A stretch of DNA of 20,648 nt from Flavobacteriales bacterium UBA2426 (GTDB lineage Bacteria > Bacteroidota > Bacteroidia > Flavobacteriales_F > PHOS-HE28), in assembly GCA_002342985.1 (NCBI GenBank), contig DDRC01000158.1:1-20648 (forward strand), written 5' to 3'. The notes under the pieces were generated by a model that saw only the letters and a list, made by a program, of their open reading frames with translations, was not told the DNA's origin and ran no database searches. Below, piece after piece: positions 8,795 through 14,693 of the stretch (its first letter is position 1; every line of letters begins with the position of its first letter). The translations under genes were made by a program, and so were the position numbers.

Positions 8795-10213
8795 CTACAA
8801 AGAAACGGGCTGGCCCTGCAGGATATCGAGGTACTTCTGCGCCATCAGGTACTGGTACTTGGCCGCGATGAGGTCGGCTTGTGTGCGGTTGAGCGCGGCC
8901 TTCACCGTGGCCACCTCGAACGCGGTGCTGGCGCCCTGCGCATAGCGCTCCTGGGCCATTGCCTCGTTGAGCGCAGCCGCCTCAACGGCCCTCTCCGCCG
9001 CCATGAACTGCTTGTACGCCGAACGCTGCGCCACGATGGCATCAAGCACGTTGCGCTGGAGGTCGTTGCGCACGGCGGTGAGGCTGTTGCGCGCGCGCTC
9101 GTGCTGCACCCGCGCGCGGTCGATGGCCAGCCGGTTCTGCATCTGGTTGAAGAGCGGCACGTTGAGCTGGAAGAGCAGGCTCTGGTTGAAGTTCTGGTCG
9201 AGCTGCTTGCCGAAAGGCGTGAGCTCGGTGTTGAACCGGTAGGTGGGGGCGTATACCAGGTCGCCGCCGAGGGTGCTTCCGATGACCACGGGGTCGCCAA
9301 GGATGGGGTCGCCCACCTGCTGGAGGTTGCGGCCGCTGTAGCCCGTGCCGAGGGAACCGCTCACACCGAGCGTGGGCATGGCCCCGGCGCGTGCGATGCC
9401 GATTCCCTTCTCCGCGCTCGCCACCTGCTCCTCGGCTTGCGCGAAGCTGGGGTTGCTGCGGAGCACATTGGCGAGCACATCGCTTGGGTCAGCCGTGGGC
9501 TCCGTGACCCGCAGCGCACCGATGGCGGGCGCCTGGATGCTGAAGCTGAGCATCTCCTCCGGCTCCAATTGCAGCGCCCGGCCCAAGGCGAGCATCCGCT
9601 GATCGGCCTGGTTGCCCAAATCAACGATGGTGAACTCCTCCTGCGCCAGCTGCGACTCGATGGCGAGGAGGTCGGCGCGCGCCACCCGTCCCGCCTCCAC
9701 CATTGCTCGCGTGCGCGACACCTGTTCGCGGGTGCTCGCCGCCTGGGACTCTGCAGCCGCCTTGCGCTCGCGGAGCGCCAGCACATCGAGGAAGGCCTGC
9801 ACCGTTTCGAGCCGCGCCTGGTTGCGGGCCGCATCGATGCCCAGCCGCGCGGCCTTGGCATCGATCTCATTGCGCCTGATCACCGACTGCTTGCGGAAGC
9901 CCTCGAAGAGGCTGAGCGTGCTGCTGAGGTAGAAGTTGTTCGTACGGACGCGATCGGTGGCGAACTGGTTGGTGAAGCGGTCGATCACCCGGCCATAGTT
10001 GTACCCGTGGGTGGCGCCTCCATTGAGGTCGGGCGCCAATGCCCAGTAGCCCTGGTCCCTGGTCTTGTCGGCAAGGTCGGCATCGAGGCTGGCGTTCATC
10101 ACCGCAAGGCTCCGCTCCTCAGCGCGCCTCACGCATTGCTCAAGCGTCCACGGCTGCTGGGCGAAGAGGGTGCCGCCGGCAATCAGTCCGAAGGCAAGGG
10201 CGGATGTGCGCAT
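8795..10213 (-). CDS. TolC-family outer membrane efflux protein
   Basis: The 472-residue protein begins with a signal peptide (MRTSALAFGLIAGGTLFAQQ) and then WTLEQCVRRAEERSLAV, the usual first helix of outer membrane efflux proteins. Two long repeats of helical coiled coil are separated by beta-strand segments, including the SSTLSLFEGFRKQ and FQLNVPLFNQMQNRLAI elements that recur in each half of TolC homologues. In the family, a trimer forms a channel through the outer membrane and a periplasmic tunnel, and works with an inner-membrane transporter and an HlyD/RND adaptor. No such partner adjoins it. The nearest adaptor is the HlyD gene at 17958, about 7.7 kb away in the inserted block. It is co-linear with tsaB and has its own promoter-like box. 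Confidence 0.9.
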   Translation of the reverse strand: MRTSALAFGLIAGGTLFAQQPWTLEQCVRRAEERSLAVMNASLDADLADKTRDQGYWALAPDLNGGATHGYNYGRVIDRFTNQFATDRVRTNNFYLSSTLSLFEGFRKQSVIRRNEIDAKAARLGIDAARNQARLETVQAFLDVLALRERKAAAESQAASTREQVSRTRAMVEAGRVARADLLAIESQLAQEEFTIVDLGNQADQRMLALGRALQLEPEEMLSFSIQAPAIGALRVTEPTADPSDVLANVLRSNPSFAQAEEQVASAEKGIGIARAGAMPTLGVSGSLGTGYSGRNLQQVGDPILGDPVVIGSTLGGDLVYAPTYRFNTELTPFGKQLDQNFNQSLLFQLNVPLFNQMQNRLAIDRARVQHERARNSLTAVRNDLQRNVLDAIVAQRSAYKQFMAAERAVEAAALNEAMAQERYAQGASTAFEVATVKAALNRTQADLIAAKYQYLMAQKYLDILQGQPVSL

Positions 10214-10245
10214 GGTCCTGTTCCGCGATGAATGCGGACGCGGAC

Positions 10246-10253
10246 CAAAAGTA
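10246..10253 (-). promoter_or_regulatory. -7 promoter box upstream of the TolC-family gene
   Basis: The complement of 10246-10253 reads TACTTTTG, a perfect match to the Bacteroidota -7 consensus TAnnTTTG, 32 bases before the ATG at 10213. I see no clear TTG -33 element at the expected distance, so the call rests on the -7 box and its position. It implies that the TolC-tsaB pair can be transcribed separately from the upstream OmpA gene. Confidence 0.45.
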
Positions 10254-10322
10254 CCGGGATGGCCGGTGAGGGCGGAACGGATTTGATGAGCGGTGGTATC
10301 CGTGAGCGGGCGGCGTGCCCGG

Positions 10323-11564
10323 TCAGGTTCCCAGCACCTTGATCTCCACCCGGCGGTTGGCCTCGCTCTCCTCCTTGTTCTTCGGGCTGGGATAGAGCAT
10401 CTGGGCGTTGCCGATGCCGACGTAGCTCATGCGCTCGGGCTCCACCTCGTTCACCAGCAGGAAGTCGTACACCGCCTTCGCCCGCGCAGTGCTCAGGTCG
10501 ATGAATTCCTTCTTGTTCTTGAAGGTGGGGCCGTTCACATGGCCCTCGATCTCGATGCGCACCTTGGGGTTCATCTGCATGAAGCGCAGGAGCAGCAGCA
10601 GGCTGGCCTCGCTCTGGCGCATCACCTTGTCCTCGTTCCCCACGAAGCGGATGTCATCGAGCACCACGCGCTCCCCGGCGCCGATTGGCGTCATCTTCAC
10701 CTCCACCCTGACGACCGGCTCCGTGTTGCCCTTCACCCGCACGGTCTGGAACATGTAGCCCTGCCGCACGCAGCCGATCCGGATGTTCCGGTACATGTCC
10801 ATCTCGAACTGGTAGCCGCTCCTGCCCTTCGCCTCCACCACCTCGTTGAAGCGCATGCCATCGATGGTCAGGGTGGCATCCACGGGTTTGCCGCTCCTGG
10901 CATCCGTGACCTCGATCACGAGTTGCTGCTTCTGCTTCTTCGCCTCTTCCGGCTCTGGCTCGGGGGACGGCGGGGGCGGGTCGTAGTGGAAGCGGATGGT
11001 ATAGCCCGCCAGCGGACGGTCCTGGTAATCGACCACCAGGTAGAACAGGTCCCCCTGCTTCACCTCGATTCCCCGGCTGAAGCTGCTGCCCACGCCGCTG
11101 CGCACGAAATCATCGGGCGCTTCCTTCCGCAGGCCGCAAATGGAGCGGTTGGATCTGTCGTTGCGGGAAATGTTGCTCCGGATGGGAACGACCTGCTTGG
11201 TGGCCACCTTGTCGCAAATGCCCGGCACGGCCCCCTCGAAGACCAGGAAGTCGATGTCGTCCTCGATGTTATCCGGGATGATGCTGAAGCTGAGCGTGGT
11301 GGTGGCCGGACTGCGGAACTTGTACCAGGTGGTGTGGTGCTCGCGCTCGAACCACTGTTTGTGGTCGCTGGGGTTCTCCTTGATCTCGAGCTTGTTGCCG
11401 AAGCCACGCACGGCCTGCGGCTGGTGGAACACCGAATCGGCGATGAAGATGGCGCCCGTGCAATCACCGTTCTCCTGGGAGAGCGGCACGGAGGTGCGTT
11501 GTGCCAGCGCAGCTTGCGCGAACGCAACAGCGACCAGCATGGAGAGACTGCGGGCCAAATTCAC
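10323..11564 (-). CDS. OmpA-family protein with N-terminal beta domain
   Basis: The 413-residue product starts at GTG 11564, and the signal peptide ends in ALAQ near residue 22. Residues of about 30-195 form a beta domain of the type seen in Bacteroidota surface proteins (CTGAIFIADS, FSIIPDNIEDDIDFLVFEG). A proline/glutamate linker (about 196-206) and a carboxypeptidase-regulatory-like beta module (about 213-292) follow. The C-terminal OmpA peptidoglycan-binding domain is at about 300-413, with IEIEGHVNG, LSTARAKAVYDFLL and SEANRRVEIKV; Arg361 and the NRRVE element are the conserved binding features. It probably tethers the outer membrane to peptidoglycan. Upstream lies the metH remnant, so before the insertion this gene would have followed metH directly. 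Confidence 0.9.
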   Translation of the reverse strand: MNLARSLSMLVAVAFAQAALAQRTSVPLSQENGDCTGAIFIADSVFHQPQAVRGFGNKLEIKENPSDHKQWFEREHHTTWYKFRSPATTTLSFSIIPDNIEDDIDFLVFEGAVPGICDKVATKQVVPIRSNISRNDRSNRSICGLRKEAPDDFVRSGVGSSFSRGIEVKQGDLFYLVVDYQDRPLAGYTIRFHYDPPPPSPEPEPEEAKKQKQQLVIEVTDARSGKPVDATLTIDGMRFNEVVEAKGRSGYQFEMDMYRNIRIGCVRQGYMFQTVRVKGNTEPVVRVEVKMTPIGAGERVVLDDIRFVGNEDKVMRQSEASLLLLLRFMQMNPKVRIEIEGHVNGPTFKNKKEFIDLSTARAKAVYDFLLVNEVEPERMSYVGIGNAQMLYPSPKNKEESEANRRVEIKVLGT

Positions 11565-11597
11565 GGCCCGTTCATACGGGCTCGTCCGCCGAGAGGT

Positions 11598-11740
11598 TCA
11601 ATACCCCAAGTTGCTCCCCAGCCACCGCTCCATCCACTCCACGCTTTCGCCCTTGCGCCGCGCGAGTTCTTCGATCTGGTCCTTGGCCACGCGGCCCACG
11701 CCGAAGTACTTGTTCTTGGGGTGGGCGAAGTAGGAGGCGC
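11598..11740 (-). pseudogene. metH: Orphan 3' end of metH (displaced remnant, left direct repeat)
   Basis: Read on the minus strand, this segment encodes only the last 44 residues of cobalamin-dependent methionine synthase plus the stop: YFAHPKNKYFGVGRVAKD through ERWLGSNLGY. It aligns without gaps to the end of the metH gene at 19303-19437. I count 11 differences in 135 bases. Five altered codons are silent and four change the residue (Val/Thr, Glu/Asp, Ile/Val, Asn/Ser). Homology fades at 11733-11740, next to the stop codon of the XRE gene at 11741. There is no start and no catalytic part, so it cannot be functional. I interpret it as the original chromosomal metH terminus left behind when the peptide island inserted. 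Confidence 0.85.
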
Positions 11741-12136
11741 TCAACTCATTTGCGCCTTATTCAACTGCTCCCGCAGGAACTCCTCGCTTCTGCGCAAATG
11801 CAGCACCTCTTCCTCCAGGTGCTTGATGCGCTCCAGCAGTTGCTCCCGCTCTTTGGCGCTGGCCTCGTGGTAGGTGTTGTGCATGCCCACCACCGTATTG
11901 TCGTTGCACTGGTGGAAGAGCACCTTCTCGTCGAAGCTCAACAGGTCCATGAGCGACATGCCCAGCACCTGGGCAATGGCTTCCAGCTGTGGCAAATCCA
12001 GTTTGGTCTCCCCGGCTTCATAACGGCTATAGGTCTTGGGGTTGGCCAGCTTCAACCGCTCAGCCATGTACTCTTGGGTGTAGCCGCGCAAAGCCCGCAC
12101 CTTGCGGATCTTCTCGCCGTAGGGGTTCTTCTCCAT
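11741..12136 (-). CDS. XRE-family helix-turn-helix transcriptional regulator
   Basis: I choose ATG 12136 (MEKNPYGEKIRKVRALRGYT), giving 131 residues. A longer reading from 12373 would add 79 hydrophobic, unrelated residues and erase the divergent promoter region. Residues 8-65 are a Cro/C1-type helix-turn-helix (GYTQEYMAERLKL, TYSRYEAGETKLDLPQLEAIAQVLGM). Residues of about 93-129 form a coiled coil with heptads, presumably for dimerisation. This architecture is frequent beside peptide and secretion loci in Bacteroidota. Its divergent position next to gwsA suggests that it controls the cluster and itself; repeated TGTCGGAA elements directly upstream could be its operators. Its stop lies at the junction with the metH remnant. 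Confidence 0.88.
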   Translation of the reverse strand: MEKNPYGEKIRKVRALRGYTQEYMAERLKLANPKTYSRYEAGETKLDLPQLEAIAQVLGMSLMDLLSFDEKVLFHQCNDNTVVGMHNTYHEASAKEREQLLERIKHLEEEVLHLRRSEEFLREQLNKAQMS

Positions 12137-12145
12137 GTCAACAAA

Positions 12146-12193
12146 TGTCGGAATCAGACCCAACTTTGTCGGAAAGGTACTTTGATGGACAAA
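12146..12193. promoter_or_regulatory. Candidate operator between the XRE gene and gwsA
   Basis: TGTCGGAA occurs at 12146-12153 and again at 12167-12174, exactly 21 bases (two helical turns) apart. TTTGTC at 12165-12170 also pairs as an inverted repeat with GACAAA at 12188-12193. The second copy overlaps a minus-strand TACCTTTC box (12172-12179), a one-mismatch -7 element 35 bases before the XRE start. This is the arrangement expected for an autoregulatory operator. Binding by the neighbouring XRE protein is inference. Confidence 0.45.
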
Positions 12194-12357
12194 ACAGGCG
12201 TTGGAGGTTTGCCTTGCGCCAAGGCTCGAACACATACCCGCCGAACCGCCTGCCGTGAGGTAGCCGAACAAGATGGTGGAAGTGAATGCCGGGACCAGGG
12301 CGTGAGCGGAAGCCGAAAAGCTCGGAGAGAGTAGGCACCAGAAATAACAATGCAGCA

Positions 12358-12552
12358 ATGAAGAAGGTATCATTCAACAAGGACAGCTTCATCGCCAAAG
12401 GCGAGGCGCTCTCGGCCAATGCGATGAAGGGCATACACGGCGGCGCCAACTCCCAGAGTACGGGCGATACCGATAACACCACTTGGCTCCGTGGCACGGA
12501 TAGTGGCGACCCGTCTACGAGCTTCAGCACCGACTACATCTATAAGCGCTGA
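12358..12552 (+). CDS. gwsA: Grasp-with-spasm precursor peptide with double-glycine leader
   Basis: I start at ATG 12358 rather than the upstream in-frame ATG 12286, because MKKVSFNKDSFIAK is the standard opening of Bacteroidota natural-product leaders. The 64-residue peptide has a leader ending in MKGIHGG (Gly28-Gly29), the cut site for the C39 peptidase encoded downstream. The predicted core, residues 30-64, is rich in Thr, Ser, Asp, Asn and Gly, has no Cys and only one Lys (Lys63), and ends in aromatic and basic residues (DYIYKR). Hydroxyl and acidic side chains in short clusters (GDTDNTT, GTDSGD, STSFSTD) suit ester-forming ATP-grasp chemistry, although the product is unknown. It is the first gene of the plus-strand run, and its sequence is less G+C rich than the flanks. 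Confidence 0.85.
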   Translation: MKKVSFNKDSFIAKGEALSANAMKGIHGGANSQSTGDTDNTTWLRGTDSGDPSTSFSTDYIYKR

Positions 12553-12575
12553 CCACGTGCAGCACAGCGATCAGG

Positions 12576-12609
12576 CCCCACGGGTTTCAACCCCTTCGGC
12601 CGGGTGGGG
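12576..12609 (+). promoter_or_regulatory. Stem-loop between gwsA and the downstream genes
   Basis: CCCCAC (12576-12581) is complementary to GTGGGG (12604-12609), and an inner GGGT/ACCC stem (12582-12585, 12590-12593) lies within it. It sits 24 bases after the gwsA stop and has no U-tract. A partial terminator or RNA-stability element that keeps precursor mRNA above that of the enzymes is possible. G+C-rich DNA makes chance stems common. Confidence 0.3.
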
Positions 12610-12640
12610 AAGTGCGGCCGCGCGCGTTGCTCCACGCCGA

Positions 12641-13546
12641 GTGGCGCGCGCGGCAATCTCCTCTGCCTTGGCCGTCCATTTCAACGGCCTTCTTCTGCAC
12701 GTGGTGATGCTGTTGGTTGGTTGCACGGCTGGCGCGCAGGATGCCTGCCGTCAACTGGCCTATGGCAAAGCCGTGATCGCACGGGTCGACAGCTTGTCTC
12801 AGGCCGGATTGAAGCTCCCGGATGCGGGCGCCGATATCCAAGTGGATGCGATGGGCTGCGAGCAAGTGCTGTACTTGATTAATTATGCGCACGAACTAGG
12901 GGCGACCGGCCTCGCGCACCGGTGCTTCGAGCGCCTGGTTGCATACGGCGGCCTGCTCCCCGATGAAGCGGCCGCGAGCAATGCCGTGTTGACTGAGATG
13001 TTCCACGGCTCTGACTCGATAGGCCGCAGGCTCTCTGTGCAGCGTCTTTACCCGGTGTTCCTTGCAGCCCATGGCGAGCGGCTTGAGGCGATGGGCAGGC
13101 TTCAGAGCATGTACAACAGGGATCAGGCGGTGAGGTTGCTCGATGCTCGCTCACTTGGCAAGGGGAGCAACCCCGATTGCCCCGTTGCGCACCAGGAGCT
13201 GGCCGCAGCGGTGGACAGTATGAATTTCGCCGAACTGCTGGAGCTGTGCAGGCGGCAAGGTGAGCTGCCGCTAAGCGACCGCTATGGCTGGCGGGCCACC
13301 GGCATCGTAACCACCGTACTCCTCCACAACGGCAGACGACCCAATGCCAGCCAGCGATGGAGGGCGATATGGCCGTACGTCGCAGATGCCATGAGGAAGT
13401 GCCGTGTTGACGAGCGCTTCCTGGCTGTTTATGATCAGGCCTACTTCACCCTGCACGGCGCTCAATGGTTCGGCACGATAGAAGGACTGCCCGGTATCCC
13501 GGAAGTCACTGCTACAGCGAGGCGCACTACACTGGCTATTGAGTGA
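12641..13546 (+). CDS. Secreted/lipoprotein DUF6624-like protein in the peptide cluster
   Basis: The start is uncertain. GTG 12641 gives 301 residues and a signal peptide with Arg3 and a hydrophobic core (LLLHVVMLLVGCTAG). ATG 12707 leaves too little signal, and ATG 12491 lies inside gwsA. LVGC fits a lipobox (Cys28), but cleavage after GAQ is also possible. The C-terminal half (about 148-301) resembles DUF6624: a MYNRDQAVR opening, a MNFAELLELCRRQG helix pair, a helix with LLHN, then YDQAYFTLHGAQWFGT in place of the usual DR...QxYGT, and a final Arg-Arg helix. The N-terminal half is helical and unrecognised. The DUF has no known biochemical role. The gene overlaps gwsG by four bases (GTGA), so it is translationally coupled to the maturase gene, yet its product is probably exported. 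Confidence 0.7.
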   Translation: MARAAISSALAVHFNGLLLHVVMLLVGCTAGAQDACRQLAYGKAVIARVDSLSQAGLKLPDAGADIQVDAMGCEQVLYLINYAHELGATGLAHRCFERLVAYGGLLPDEAAASNAVLTEMFHGSDSIGRRLSVQRLYPVFLAAHGERLEAMGRLQSMYNRDQAVRLLDARSLGKGSNPDCPVAHQELAAAVDSMNFAELLELCRRQGELPLSDRYGWRATGIVTTVLLHNGRRPNASQRWRAIWPYVADAMRKCRVDERFLAVYDQAYFTLHGAQWFGTIEGLPGIPEVTATARRTTLAIE

Positions 13547-14526
13547 TCCTGATCTTCTCGAATAACGACGACCATTCAACGAATGACGTCATTGATTGGC
13601 TCCTTAGCTGGAATGCGCCTTTTGAGCGGGCCAATGAGGACACCCGTGTGGACTTGCTGGCGTATTCGATCGATGACAAGGGGGTTCGATACAGGATCAG
13701 GGTCAATGAGAGGGTGTTGGATTCGTCGGATATCACGGCAATCTGGTTTCGTCGTGGCGGACTCTGGCTCCATGCCGAACAGGTGACGCTGCCTCCGGAG
13801 CATGAGGCGTTTAGCGCGTTCATCAACGACCAACTAGCCGAGGACACCCATTCCGTTAGGCAGGCGCTACTCAGCCACCAAAGGGGGCTTTCGCTGAACT
13901 CCGAAGCCCTGGCAAACGTGAACAAGCTGGAGGTGCTGAGCCAGGCTGCCGCTGTCGGGCTGAAGGTGCCGTGCACATTGGTTACCTCCTGCCGCAGCGA
14001 AGCCCTCAAGTTCGCTCGGCAGTATGGATCGGTGGCTAACAAGAACATTTCGCCCGGAGTGATTCCGGCAAGGGGGGCGTTCAGGGCTGAGGGCTGTACG
14101 GTCAGGCTGCAAGCACGGGACATGGAGGATCTGCCGGACTCCTTCGGCCCCTTTCTATTCCAGCAATACCTGGAGAAGTACGTCGAGCTTCGGATCTTCT
14201 ATCTGGATGGGGAGTGCTTCGCCAGCGCGATCTTCAGCCAGCAGGACGAACGCACGCAGGTTGATTTCCGCAACTACAATTATGAGACCCCGAACCGAAC
14301 GCCGCCCTTTCTCCTGCCGCTGGGCGTGCAGGACAAGGTTCGCGCGCTGATGCGGCTTCTGGGGCTGAACTGCGGCTCTATCGACATGATTCTTACGCCG
14401 TCGCTCGAGTACTATTTCCTAGAGGTGAATCCGGTGGGGTTGTTCTGGCAGGTCTCCCACCCCTGCAACTACGGCCTAGAGAAACAGATAGCACTTTGGC
14501 TAACACATGGAGGAGCACGAGATTGA
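13543..14526 (+). CDS. gwsG: Grasp-with-spasm ATP-grasp peptide maturase
   Basis: The 327-residue protein begins at GTG 13543, overlapping the previous stop. The N-terminus (MILIFSNNDDHSTNDVIDWL) is characteristic of the grasp-with-spasm ATP-grasp family, and WFRRGG (68-73) is the shared N-terminal-domain motif. The ATP-grasp part has Lys128 and Lys167 at nucleotide-binding positions, FLFQQYLEKYVELRIFYLDG (205-223), and the metal-binding end with Asp281 and FLEVNPVG (Glu294, Asn296). Related enzymes (graspetide synthetases of the MvdD type) activate Asp or Glu side chains with ATP and join them to Ser, Thr or Lys of a precursor. The substrate here should be the adjacent GwsA. The enzyme is cytosolic and expected to act together with GwsS. 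Confidence 0.92.
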   Translation: MILIFSNNDDHSTNDVIDWLLSWNAPFERANEDTRVDLLAYSIDDKGVRYRIRVNERVLDSSDITAIWFRRGGLWLHAEQVTLPPEHEAFSAFINDQLAEDTHSVRQALLSHQRGLSLNSEALANVNKLEVLSQAAAVGLKVPCTLVTSCRSEALKFARQYGSVANKNISPGVIPARGAFRAEGCTVRLQARDMEDLPDSFGPFLFQQYLEKYVELRIFYLDGECFASAIFSQQDERTQVDFRNYNYETPNRTPPFLLPLGVQDKVRALMRLLGLNCGSIDMILTPSLEYYFLEVNPVGLFWQVSHPCNYGLEKQIALWLTHGGARD

Positions 14527-14576
14527 TTCGGCGAACGCTGCCATCCGCGAATGCCGCCTGGCCCCGATGTACCTGA

Positions 14577-14602
14577 GGCAGGCAACGTTCGCGTTGCCTG
14601 CC
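14577..14602 (+). promoter_or_regulatory. Perfect 11-bp hairpin with TTCG loop in the gwsG-gwsS gap
   Basis: GGCAGGCAACG (14577-14587), loop TTCG and CGTTGCCTGCC (14592-14602) form an uninterrupted 11-bp stem closed by a UUCG tetraloop in RNA. It sits in the middle of the only sizeable gap (14527-14693, 167 bases) in an otherwise overlapping gene run. No U-tract follows (ATTCCGTCC), so it is not a textbook intrinsic terminator. An attenuator, RNase stop or processing site that sets the gwsG:gwsS ratio is plausible. I see no convincing gene in the rest of the gap. Confidence 0.6.
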
Positions 14603-14693
14603 ATTCCGTCCTCCTCCATCCTTCAGCAATCGCCGGCGCACAGGACCGTTTGCTTCGGTCGTCGTGTCGCGCACAGGTCAATAGCAACCGCCA

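Noticed and set aside
10293..11873. Long open frame of 526 codons on the plus strand
   Set aside because: It is antisense to the OmpA gene and runs across the metH remnant. The product is His/Leu/Ala-rich low-complexity sequence without motifs, typical of shadow frames in G+C-rich DNA.
12286..12357. N-terminal extension of gwsA from ATG 12286
   Set aside because: It would put 24 basic, unrelated residues before the normal MKK leader start, which is not seen in this class of precursors.
12137..12373. N-terminal extension of the XRE regulator to 12373
   Set aside because: It would add 79 hydrophobic residues before a complete helix-turn-helix protein and overlap the gwsA start region.
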